Below, piece after piece: positions 1 through 8,988 of a stretch of DNA of 64,000 nt. The notes below the pieces were generated by a model that worked only from the letters and a program-made list of their open reading frames with translations, ran no database searches and was not told the DNA's origin. The position numbers were made by a program, and so were the translations under genes. Origin of the DNA: Impatiens glandulifera (lineage: Eukaryota > Streptophyta > Magnoliopsida > Ericales > Balsaminaceae); assembly GCF_907164915.1 (NCBI RefSeq), contig NW_025919567.1:62001-126000 (forward strand), read 5' to 3'. Positions within the stretch are counted from its first letter, which is position 1. The number at the start of each line of letters is the position of its first letter.

Positions 1-1
1 G

Positions 2-1486
2 TTAAATTAGTTTGAGAGTAATAAAGTCTGGTACCTAGTCCCTAGACCGAAAGATCAACCCGTCATAGGAACAAGATGGGTATTCAGAAATAAACTCAAT
101 GAGGACGGTTTGGTCACGAGGAACAAAGCCAGATTAGTGTCACAAGGATACAAACAGGAAGAAGGCATTGATTTTGAAGAATCATTTGCCCCTGTAGCTA
201 GGATTGAAGCCATTAGGATTTTTCTGGCTTTTGCTGCTTTCAAAAATTTTAAAGTTTTTCTAATGGATGTCAAAAGTGCATTTTTGAATGGTGAACTACG
301 TGAAGAAGTATACGTTGAATAACCACCCGGTTTCAAAAATGCTGACCTGCCAAATCATGTATACCGGTTAAACAAAGCACTGTACGGTTTAAAGCAAGCT
401 CCTAGAGCCTGGTATGATATACTAACCGCATTCTTGTTAAAACGTGATTTCACCATCGGTTCGGTGGACAAAACACTATTTAAATTTGAGAAAAAGGAAC
501 ATATCCTACTTGTTCAAATATATGTAGATGATATTATCTTCGGTTCAACCGATCCTAAGCAATGTGATAAATTCTCAACCTTGATGACTAACAAATTTGA
601 AATGAGTATGATGGGAGAACTAAGCTTCTTCCTAGGCCTTCAGGTCAAGCAACTCGAAGGAGGGACTTTCATCAGTCAACCCAAATATACCAAGGAACTT
701 CTAAAGAAATTTGGGATGGACATGTGCTCCTCAGCCGCTACTCCAATAAGCTCATCGGTTAAACTGGACAAGGATGACGACGGTCAGTTAGTAGACCTGA
801 CAGCTTACCGAGGAATCATCGGTTCTCTCCTATAACTGACAGCAAGTAGACCGGATATACTATTTGCGGTCGGTGTGTGTGGAAGATTCCAGGCTAATCC
901 AAAACAGTCTCACTACACAGCCGCAAAGCGAATCTTGAAATACCTAAAGGAAACTCCTGAAGTCGGTTTGTGGTATCCAAAGGACTCATCTTTCAACCTC
1001 ACAAGTTACTTAGATGCAGACTATGCAGGTTGTAAAGTTGATAGAAAAAGCACCAGCGGAACATGCCAATTCCTAGGTGATCGGCTTGTTTCATGGCACA
1101 ACAAGAAACAGACATCAGTTGCCACGTCAACCGCAGAAGCTGAATACCTGGCAGCCGGAAGTTGTTGTTCACAACTTCTTTGGATCCAACAACAACTGAA
1201 GGATTTCGTTATCACAGCCGAAGAGTCCCCAATTTTCTGTGATAATACAAGTACCATAGCAATTACATACAATCCGGTTTTACATTCGAGAACCAAGCAC
1301 ATTGACATAAGGCACCACTTCATTCGGGAACATGTCATGTTGAAGCATATCCGTCTGGAATACGTATGAACAGAACAACAAGTAGCCGATATCTTCACAA
1401 AGCCTCTGCAGGAAGCTAAGTTTTCTCAATTCAGAATCACACTTGGTTTGACCGATATTAATCAACTTATCTCTAAAAATGTTTAA
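2..1486 (+). pseudogene. pol: E1 pol remnant: reverse transcriptase and RNase H (Ty1/copia)
   Basis: One reading frame runs from the window edge to a TAA at 1484-1486. It contains the RT N-terminal part (GTRWVFRNK), the catalytic YVDD at 521-532, the LGLQVKQ region, and RNase H with the DADYAG, STAEAEY and DNTS motifs, ending in the usual IFTKPLQ segment. It is broken only by in-frame stops at 8-10, 320-322, 833-835 and 1367-1369; no frameshift was found. In life this part of the polyprotein copies element RNA to DNA in virus-like particles. MSMMGEL...FFLGLQVKQ wording is typical of the SIRE branch. Confidence 0.93.
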
Positions 1487-1931
1487 AAGGGAAACTGGTT
1501 CGAGCAGACAAAACCGGTAGTTCCTTCTAAACTGTCGGATTCCAAATTCACCAAGGTATCTATGGAAGAACCGCTTTGTCTATAAGTTAGAGTAAACCGA
1601 CCGGTTACTTAGTGCATGCACCAATTAACCGCATCGGAACGAATGACTGAAAACCGACCGGTTTGGAAGTAGATTACTTCGGACTATTTGGCCTCTAAAC
1701 AAAAATGGAATAATAATCTGTGTTTAAACATATCTGTTCTGAAAAACTACCTTTTCAAAGCAAAACGGTCATACCTCAAAAGACGTGAAGATATGATATC
1801 TTTCACCGTCCAGGCCTATGACTCACATCCTAAGTTTTAGACATGTTTATTTCATGCAATTTGTCTTATCCTATGGTCAATAGAATACATTCATTGTCAC
1901 CCACTGGATAATACTATCATCCCTCCACTAA
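1487..1931 (+). other. E1 spacer between pol and ORF A
   Basis: No coding signal was seen. The stretch is rich in ACCGGT-type words and leads into the TATA box of ORF A. It probably holds the upstream promoter region of ORF A. Confidence 0.6.
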
Positions 1932-1939
1932 TATATAAG
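1932..1939 (+). promoter_or_regulatory. TATA box of E1 ORF A
   Basis: TATATAAG lies 60 bp upstream of the ORF A ATG. Comparable boxes precede the accessory ORFs in E2, E5 and E7, which supports a real internal promoter. Confidence 0.65.
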
Positions 1940-1998
1940 TTAGACAAATCTTAGACAAAACAATCACAAGCCCCAACCTATCCTCTTACTAAGACAAA

Positions 1999-2742
1999 AT
2001 GTCTCAGTTTCCAAACATCCTTCAAGTGGATTTCGATTCAGCTCAAGGCACTAAGCACTATGAAGTCTTCAAGATGATTAAGTCACTTGAAGACACCGGT
2101 CTCAAACATTTTCTAGATGACAAACACGTCATCTTTCCCGAAACAGTCCTGGAATTTTTCTACAATGCTAGGGTTTTCCGAGGTACCCCTCACTTCGACA
2201 CCCACATTCAGTCCAAAGTGGGAGGAATCGTGTTTGATTTCACAGAAAGTGACTTATCTAGATGCTTCAATCTTCCGAAGCAAGGGCTCACCGACCTAAA
2301 CGTTCCGGCTGAACTAAAGGCCGAAATCTCCTTAAGCTTTGCTCGGTCAAAACGCCCGGTCGATGACCACGGTGTCAGGTCATCGCTGAGAGCTGAGTAC
2401 CAGCTTCTCAATGACATCATCGGTCGAAGCATCCTAGGTAGGGATGTGACAAACACCTACTGTGCTGCAGTTTTTAACATGATTTCGGCTATCACAACAG
2501 ACACGCCAGTCAACTGGTCAAAGGTGTTGTTCGATGCCCTGATCTGGATGATCGGCATTCGCCAAACCGGCCTCATCCCCCAGATCAGCTGCATACTTTT
2601 GGAACTTGGGGTTCCACTCTGTCTGGGTGAAGGGTTGAACCAGGCCCAGGTCATCACCAAAGAGGTCACCGACTCATTCTATGAGCGGTTTGAGAAGGCC
2701 TGGAAGAGGAGGAACCGCCACCTCAACTCCTCCGGCAACTAA
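1999..2742 (+). CDS. E1 accessory ORF A, intact 247-aa protein of unknown function
   Basis: Uninterrupted ORF downstream of pol. The protein opens with LQVDFDS, then has SLEDTGLKHFL, an EFF-type helix, the LPKQG motif near residue 93 and TPVNW near residue 170; it ends in a basic stretch (ERFEKAWKRRNRH). The same landmarks occur in ORFs B and C and in all other copies, so A, B and C are paralogues. No signal peptide, membrane segment or known catalytic motif was seen. Possible distant kinship to the putative plant transposon protein domain (Pfam PF20167) is an inference from motif spacing. This is the only open gene in E1. Function unknown. Confidence 0.85.
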   Translation: MSQFPNILQVDFDSAQGTKHYEVFKMIKSLEDTGLKHFLDDKHVIFPETVLEFFYNARVFRGTPHFDTHIQSKVGGIVFDFTESDLSRCFNLPKQGLTDLNVPAELKAEISLSFARSKRPVDDHGVRSSLRAEYQLLNDIIGRSILGRDVTNTYCAAVFNMISAITTDTPVNWSKVLFDALIWMIGIRQTGLIPQISCILLELGVPLCLGEGLNQAQVITKEVTDSFYERFEKAWKRRNRHLNSSGN

Positions 2743-3086
2743 GTCACTCCTTCCTACAATTGGTCATTTTGTTGTACGCACCGGTTGTATCAGTGTCCCA
2801 CTCTATCATAATCATCTCGGTGTAGTCTATGCTATTTTCGATTTTAATTATGCCCCTTTTGGTTTCATGTACTTTCCTTCATTAATGATTAGTAACTTTT
2901 AACTTCCAACTATATGGGAAATTACATAACTTAGTTACTTTCCAACTAGATTCTCTACCTCGAGCTCCGCAACCGGTCAAAAGTAACTCCTTCCCAAGGA
3001 GTTTTGGAAACATAAATATTCCCTTCATAAATGAGACAAAACTGAATTTTAGCATTAAATGTCCCTACTTTCCCTACAATTTAAGA
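2743..3086 (+). other. E1 spacer between ORFs A and B
   Basis: Non-coding. A perfect 8-bp inverted repeat (AACTCCTT, CCC loop, AAGGAGTT) lies at 2985-3003, about 85 bp before the TATA box of ORF B. Confidence 0.55.
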
Positions 3087-3096
3087 TATATATAAG
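3087..3096 (+). promoter_or_regulatory. TATA box of E1 ORF B
   Basis: TATATATAAG, 88 bp upstream of the ORF B ATG at 3175. Position agrees with the boxes of the other accessory ORFs. Confidence 0.6.
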
Positions 3097-3174
3097 GAAC
3101 CCCACCTTATCAACTCACCACACCCTAAAATCAAAACTTCTTGAACTCTCTCTATCTTGGCAAAATTTCAAAAC

Positions 3175-3873
3175 ATGTCGAGCCGAACACTAAGGAACTA
3201 TTTGAGCATTGATTTCGACTCATGCATGGAATATGATGATCTGGAGACAAAGGAACTCATGTTTGAATCACTAATCGACACCGGTCTTCGTGATTTTCTC
3301 GAAGAATCCGACCCATACTCATTCCGAAGTAACCGAGTTCTTCAACAATGCCTCTATGAGAGGAGATTTCATTGTTTCCACAGTGAGAGGCCGCTTCGTT
3401 TTTCTGGAAGAAAGCGCACTCGCTCAAATGTTCAATTTACCCACTGAAGGGTTTTCCGATTTCCCAACCAGGGTGGGAAGCGCAGCAACCGAATACTCCA
3501 TACTGTTCTCCGGAACTGAGGTGCCGGTGGAGAACCACGGTCTGAAAACCCGCCTTGCCCACCACATCCAACTCCTTTACTAGATTGTCAATCGATCCAT
3601 CATTGCCAATCTCCGAACCAACACTACTCCAAGAGAGTGTTCGACATGATGACCTACATTGTCAGCAATACACCCATAAATTGGTCATTGGTCATCTTTC
3701 AAAACCTGAGGACTATGGTGGAGACCAAAGGAGGTCTCGGTTACTCTCCTCACTTAAGTCGACTCTTTCTTAAGTATCGTCCAGAATTTGGACCAGGTAC
3801 ACCGGCATCCCCATCGAATGTTCTCGATAAGGATGGGATGGAGGACAAGCTCTCTAGAATAGTCATTACATAA
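3175..3873 (+). pseudogene. E1 accessory ORF B, frameshifted
   Basis: Starts MSSRTLRNYL at the ATG 3175. The shared domain can be followed through three frames: ESLIDTGLRDFLEE in the first, FNLPTEGFSDF and EVPVENHGLK in the second, TPINWSLVIFQNL in the third. Breaks lie near 3310-3330 and 3575-3640. The length fits a protein of about 240 residues like ORF A. It corresponds in order and sequence to E2 16335-17092, which is also frameshifted. Confidence 0.82.
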
Positions 3874-4149
3874 GCTGTAGTTCTATTTCTTATGTATTCT
3901 CTATAATGTATCGGTTTCTATCGTGTATCTTTTCTTTCAATTTTTAATCTTGATAACCGGGTCAAAAATCGCAATATTAGAATATCTATCTGACTAACCG
4001 GTTGATATCGCTAAATTACTTCATTGAAAAATCCGGTCAAAATCGAAAAACCGCATCCTCACGATTAAATAACCGCTTCATTTAATAAACGATTACAAGA
4101 AGAACCGTCTCACCGCCGGTTAAATAACCGCAATTAAAAGACCGCTCAA
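3874..4149 (+). other. E1 spacer after ORF B
   Basis: Non-coding, many AACCGGTC- and ACCGC-like words, no gene seen. Leads into the promoter of ORF C. Confidence 0.5.
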
Positions 4150-4260
4150 AGTCTTTGGAGGGAAAATTCCCGCCCATCTCTTCCCGCTAATAAATTCCCG
4201 CTCATCAATTCCCACCCATGGTTTCCCGCCTATAGTCTTTGGAGGGAAAATTCCCGCCCA
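4150..4260 (+). repeat. Duplicated 27-bp element with TTCCCGCC words upstream of ORF C
   Basis: The same 27 bp (from AGTCTTTGGAGGG to TTCCCGCCCA) is at 4150-4176 and 4234-4260. Between them are more TTCCCGC or TTCCCAC words. One of them, TTTCCCGC at 4222-4229, exactly fits the E2F consensus TTTSSCGS. Confidence 0.6.
4222..4229 (+). promoter_or_regulatory. E2F-like site upstream of E1 ORF C
   Basis: TTTCCCGC, 77 bp before the TATA box. E2F-like sites also lie upstream of ORF C in E2 and E5. Functional binding is inferred from sequence only. Confidence 0.4.
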
Positions 4261-4305
4261 AACATGATGTGACGGTTCGCGGCGGTTGGAATTCCAAACC
4301 GCGAC

Positions 4306-4314
4306 TATAAAAAG
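4306..4314 (+). promoter_or_regulatory. TATA box of E1 ORF C
   Basis: TATAAAAAG, 117 bp upstream of the ATG at 4423, followed by a pyrimidine-rich leader (CTCTCTCTAGCTCTC) typical of plant mRNA starts. Confidence 0.7.
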
Positions 4315-4422
4315 GGTCCTTAGCCATTTTCTTTAACTCTCACGCGAATCGACTTTCTCTCTCTAGCTCTCAAACCTCTCAATACTTTCAATCCTTCAAT
4401 CCTTCGATCTCTTCAAACTACA

Positions 4423-7079
4423 ATGGGTCGTGATTCTGTGTTGTTCAAACACATCATCCAAGTCGAATTCGAGGAAGTTCGGGCGAACGGATCGGTGGAG
4501 ACAAAGCGGGTACTAACCCAGATCTCCGAGTCCGGTTTCGAACACTTTCTGGGCGGTCCATTCGTACTATATCAGGATGCGGTCAACGAATTCTTCCTAA
4601 CCGCATTCTTGACCGAAGGAACAATCATCGGAACCATATGCGGTCAACGGCTCGAATTGACGGAGAAGTCGGTCGCTGAGATACTACATCTGCCATTAGA
4701 GGGGAGCGACTTCTCGGTGGCCATGGACGAGGAATCTTTCCAGGCGGCTTGTCGGGATCTTTCGGATACAGCGGTCCCTATCGTGGTATCCGGTAAGAAA
4801 TCATCTCTTAAACCGGCGTATAGACCGTTGTGTGATATCTTCACAAAATTGGTCCAAGAAAGAGGGGGAAACTTTGACAGCATCACCCGGGCAAAAATTG
4901 AAATGATTGACGGCTTGGTCAACGGCATCAACATCAACTGGGCGAAGGTGGTTTTTGCAAACCTGTGTGAAATGGTGGATCAGATATCTACTCGGTCATG
5001 GGGATACGCCATCCCACTTGGTAAAATAATGCGTCACCTCAGCATTAACACCGGCCCTGGTGTTTTCCTTACCCCAACAAAGTTATAAAGTCTCATCAAT
5101 TCGACAAGACAGGCAAAAGAAATGCCTTCGGTTCTACAGGTGGCCGAAACAAGAAGGCAACCAGTAAGAAGGCAGCTCCGGTCAAAGAAAAATCCGGAAC
5201 TAAGGGGGATAGACAACCAACCGGGTCGGCTAATCCGCTGTCCGACACCCCCAACACTGAAGACTCGGCATCCAGCTCTGGCCGAACCGTTTCACAACAC
5301 ACCGGAGGAGATCAGTCCGGTAAGGGGAAAGAACCGATAACTGAGGAACAATCGGTCAGTCATGATAATGCTGATGCCGGTTCGGACAGACTTCGAGAGG
5401 AAGATGACTCCGCGGATGAACACACCCGGCAAACGGCCGAGGATCTCGTCAGCATAATCATGGACGAGATACATCAGCAGGCTCGCGCGGCATCCGACGT
5501 GTACTATCAATGGGTCCTGCACTGGCATCGGATACTCTACAAAAACATGCTACCGGATCTCACCGTTAGCCAGAAATTCGAGAAGTTGGTTGAGATGGAG
5601 GAGGAGGTCATCAGCCTCACAAAGGCTCAAGACGTCACGACCGCCCTAGGACGAAGCAAGATGGTCGAACCGCATGCTCGGTTACAATAGTTCACCAAAC
5701 ACATTCAACGCCTCCAAGAAAAGCATATTCCAGGGACACCGGATTCCTCACTTGAACTATTGGTGTTGAACTTGCTAGCGGTCAAAGAAAAGGACATGAC
5801 AGAGGAGATGGCACGGCTTGAAGCTAAGCCCGAGCACCATGAAACATCGAACTTATCCAGATCACCTCCTGAGGATGTTGGCGGTCAGAATCATACCGAT
5901 AATGAGCAATCCTCTCCTCCACCGGATCAGAATGTCAACATAACCGAAGTTAGGACGGGTACACCGCTCACCGACCAGCGAGTATCTGTTCAAACCAGGG
6001 ATTTGGTACCAGCCATAATGGAAGAGAGGGTAAAGACCCTCATCGAGGAATTTATGAATGAAGCCATTCGGCCATGGCAAAAGAAAATCAAAGAAACCGC
6101 AGCCAAATCCGTTGAGATGATTGAGTCGACAAACAAGGAGCTCAAATTCGCGGTCGACCGGATCACGTCCGTTGAAGGGAATTACGGCAACACAGATTAA
6201 TTGTACGGCGGTCATCTTGACCGAACCAAGGCATTGGAGGAGATAACTCCGAAGCTGGTGACCGACCTCGCTTCGGTCAGCTAAAGGGTCGATATGATGG
6301 AACAGTCTCAAAAAACAATCGATCAAAGGTTGACGAAGGTCGATGAGGACCTGGCTCGATTCGGTGCCCAACCCGGCTCTACACTTGAGAGGGTAATGAC
6401 CCTTGAAGAAAAGAATGCCAAGCATGAAGTCGATCTCAAAGCGGTCACCAAACAGGTGGCGGAGTTAATAGTGGCTAAGTTGGCTGCCAATAAGGCACTT
6501 GAGGAGGCCAATGCTCTCGCGGCCCAGAAGATCCAAGATGCCCTGGACGAGCAGACCCGGATACATAAGGAAACGATAGCGGCAGATGCGAACCTGGCCG
6601 GACATATGCAAAATATAGAGAACAATGCACCGGCCATAGCAGCGGCCATCGCAGCTCAACAAGCCAAAGATGCTACCCGGCTAATGGTCCAACAGGAAAC
6701 ATATAATAAGTTCAACGCGGTTCACAAGAAGTCCAAGGCGGTTGCTACCTCTTCCGCTCCGGTTACACAAAAGAGGAAGGCTGCTTCGAATAGCGCAAAA
6801 ATCACGACATTGTTGGATAGAGTCACCGATACGGTTGTTGAACCTCAATTTTACCCGGTTTTGCAAACCGAGGAAGATTTCGAGGAAGATTTCGAGCCGC
6901 AGCTCAGAAGACAGCGGGGTTTGGATGCGGTTCCAATTAGATCGTTCGGTCAACCGATCTCTCCCGTAACCGGCACCTCAGACGGTCGAGGATCCTCATC
7001 CTGACCGGTTCAAGCGGTCAAGGGAAAGGCCACCGATGAACAGCTGGAAAAATTCCTGCCGTCTAGATCGAAGAAATAG
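4423..7079 (+). pseudogene. E1 accessory ORF C (long form), broken
   Basis: The first 221 codons carry the shared domain: IIQVEFEEV, SESGFEHFLGG, LHLPLEGSDF, ININWAKVVF. A one-frame shift near 5085 leads into a second frame that stays readable to a TAG at 7077-7079, apart from stops at 5688-5690, 6198-6200, 6282-6284 and 7002-7004. The second part has a basic Ser/Thr-rich linker, a conserved block near 5450-5690 (YYQWVLHWHR, VEMEEEVISL) matching residues 500-590 of the intact E2 protein, and a long Ala/Glu/Lys-rich coiled coil near 6290-6720. Intended length was about 880 residues. Confidence 0.85.
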
Positions 7080-7396
7080 GGGCCTCATTTACCTTCTTTA
7101 CTTATGTTTATTTCGGTTTAATATATAATATTTTTGCCTTAGCATATTTCTTATATATATCAAGTAATTTTTGGAAACAGGCCTACATTTGCATCCTTAC
7201 ATGATTTTGAATATTTTTAATAAAATAATCAAAAAGTGAGAAATTGATAAGATAAAATATAAAAAATTTCAAAATTCTTATCAAAATTTTCCAAAATTTT
7301 TCGAAAAAATTATCCCAAGTCAGTTTCCAAAAATCCGGCCAAATAAACTCTTAAAAACAAAACCTGCCTGCATTTGCATTCTTACATGATTTTGAT
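7080..7396 (+). other. E1 3' non-coding region with duplicated polypurine/LTR-start segment
   Basis: AT-rich. A stretch from TTTGCATCC to TGATTTTGA (about 7188-7213) recurs near 7372-7396. A polypurine-tract-like AAAAAGTGAGAAATTGATAAG lies near 7228, about 170 bp inside the LTR edge. The PPT next to the LTR itself has been lost. Repeated PPTs also occur in E2, E3 and E4. Confidence 0.6.
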
Positions 7397-7978
7397 TATT
7401 AGAGAAAATTAGATCGGTTAAATAAAACTTAACAAAAACAAATCTCTTGTGCAGGAACAGGTAAAGAATTCAACCGGTCAAAGAACTCAACCGGTTAAAG
7501 AAACTCAACCGGTCAAGCAATCAAACCGACCAAAAACCTGACCGAACAAGAAAGACAAGATCGGTCAAATCAGAAAGCCAAAATTATTGAACAGTCGGTC
7601 AATCAGAAGCTATGGAAAAACCGGAAGTCATCCGGTTAACATAAACAACCGACCAGTACAAATAGATACTTCGAGTATGTGTTGAGAATGATACTAAAGG
7701 GACAGAATTTACTATTGCCATATTCATACAAGTCTGAGGACAGTCTGCAAGCTGCAGAAGATCGTCCGGCAGGATCTTTCTACTTCAGGATAAATCAGAA
7801 ACTCAATCTTCCAGGTACAGGCAACTGTCCAACCGACAACTGCCATATTGAGTAAAAGACAAACCTAGTCGGTTTGACCTACACACTGGAAGAATAGACC
7901 GCCAGGTCTGAATCACTGAACCTCTGCTCAACCAATCAGATTCAAGGAAATGAAATGTGACTGTTGGCACATTTCACC

Positions 7979-7986
7979 TATAAAAG
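7979..7986 (+). promoter_or_regulatory. TATA box of E1 LTR
   Basis: TATAAAAG in the sequence CACCTATAAAAGAAGG; the same context is found in the E3 LTR. It marks the LTR promoter, with U3 upstream. Confidence 0.7.
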
Positions 7987-8185
7987 AAGGAGCTGAAGAG
8001 GAATAAATGCAGTTACAAGTTCTAAGAGTTTTCTACAGCCTAAGTCAATAATCGTGTTCTATCTCTCTAAAGAGCTTAAGCGTTTATTTGAAGAGTAATT
8101 GCAATTTCGGTTAAAATTGTACGGGTGTTATCGAGCAGAAAATAAGTCTCGATCGGATTGTGTTTGTGTATTCCTTAGTGAATAT

Positions 8186-8224
8186 CCTTCTCGCGGTTTC
8201 GCGAGGAAGGGGTGACGTAGGAGT
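8186..8224 (+). promoter_or_regulatory. Conserved LTR hairpin followed by GGGGTGACGTAGGAG
   Basis: CCTTCTCGCG, loop GTTT, CGCGAGGAAGG, then GGTGACGTAGGAG. Lies about 200 nt after the TATA box, so it would be in the transcript. Equivalent stems with different bases occur in the other LTRs. Confidence 0.6.
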
Positions 8225-8598
8225 TTCATCTCGAACATCTATAAAAACCTGTCTTGTTATTTACTTTCCGCCTGCTTTACATTCTAACCGATCTGCACTA
8301 ACCTACTAATACCGCTCCAACCGATTCAACATCACCTAAACCGAATTACTAAGCTGCAAAACCGACCCAGCAATATCCAAACCTATCTTATTCAAATCTG
8401 GTTCTGCCTATCTCGTGTGTGTGCTGCTTCAACCTGAAACAAACCACTTCCACGCTTGAACTCGGTTCAAGGGTTTGTGACAGTTTGTGTTGTATTGAAA
8501 CCCCGGTATTAATCTCTAACCGGATTAATCACCACCTTTGAGTGAGACGCGCTGACCGGCCACACCCCGGTTCCCTAGCCGCGACCTAGATCCTAACA

Positions 8599-8942
8599 AT
8601 CTTGTTTTCTTTAGTTTGCTCGTTGCCCTTACACAGTTGAGTGATTCTACCCCAGACCTCTTTGGCAGTGTCACATTCGATGATGTAGTTGAACATACTA
8701 TCATCGAGAGATCTGTACAGAACATCAAGAGCCATGTTGTTGAGGTTCTTTTGCCTCTTTTCATCAGCAGTCCAGTCGGCCTTCTCCTTATCAATCTTGA
8801 TAGGTCCTTATTTGACAACACTCCACATGTCATCATGAAGAGAAGAGAGATGAGCACGAATTCTTTTCTTCCAAACAATGTTGTTTTCACGAGAGAAGGT
8901 TGGAATGGATGTAGCACTGGCATCTTTGGGTATGTTCGACAT
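8599..8942 (-). pseudogene. gag: X gag, N-terminal fragment cut by E1
   Basis: Starts at 8942 with the same MS-x-IPKDA opening as the intact E5 gag and follows it closely at the DNA level (CTCCACATGTCATCATGAAGAG-like stretches). It is the UBN2-type gag of a copia element and has small lesions. The continuation is displaced by E1. Confidence 0.8.
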
Positions 8943-8973
8943 ATTTCAGGAAATGCTTGAGAATTGAAACTTG

Positions 8974-8986
8974 GGCTCTAATACCA
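8974..8986 (-). other. Primer binding site of X
   Basis: Reads TGGTATTAGAGCC on the minus strand, two bases inside the LTR. Complementary to the 3' end of initiator tRNA-Met apart from a change to TATT from TATC, shared with E5. Confidence 0.75.
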
Positions 8987-8988
8987 AT

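Larger units (their letters stand above)
1..8598 (+). mobile_element. E1: Ty1/copia element with three accessory ORFs, 5' end outside window
   Basis: Plus-strand element seen from mid reverse transcriptase to the end of its 3' LTR. Order is pol, accessory ORFs A, B and C, duplicated polypurine region, LTR. The right end, GATCCTAACA at 8589-8598, is followed directly by minus-strand gag of another element (X), so E1 was inserted into X. The TSD would be ATCTT (8599-8603) but the left copy is outside the window. All coding parts except ORF A are broken. The same gene order in E2 shows this is the structure of a family and not a chance assembly. Confidence 0.9.
7397..8598 (+). repeat. E1 3' LTR
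   Basis: About 1.2 kb ending GATCCTAACA. Its start aligns with the LTR of E3 (TTAGA.AAAATT..ATCGGTTAA.AA) but TG has become TA, so the exact first base is uncertain. U3 has several AACTCAACCGGTC-like words (7470-7515). TATA box TATAAAAG is at 7979-7986. About 200 bp further is the hairpin-GGGGTGACGTAGGAG block at 8186-8224 shared by all LTRs here. Confidence 0.85.
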
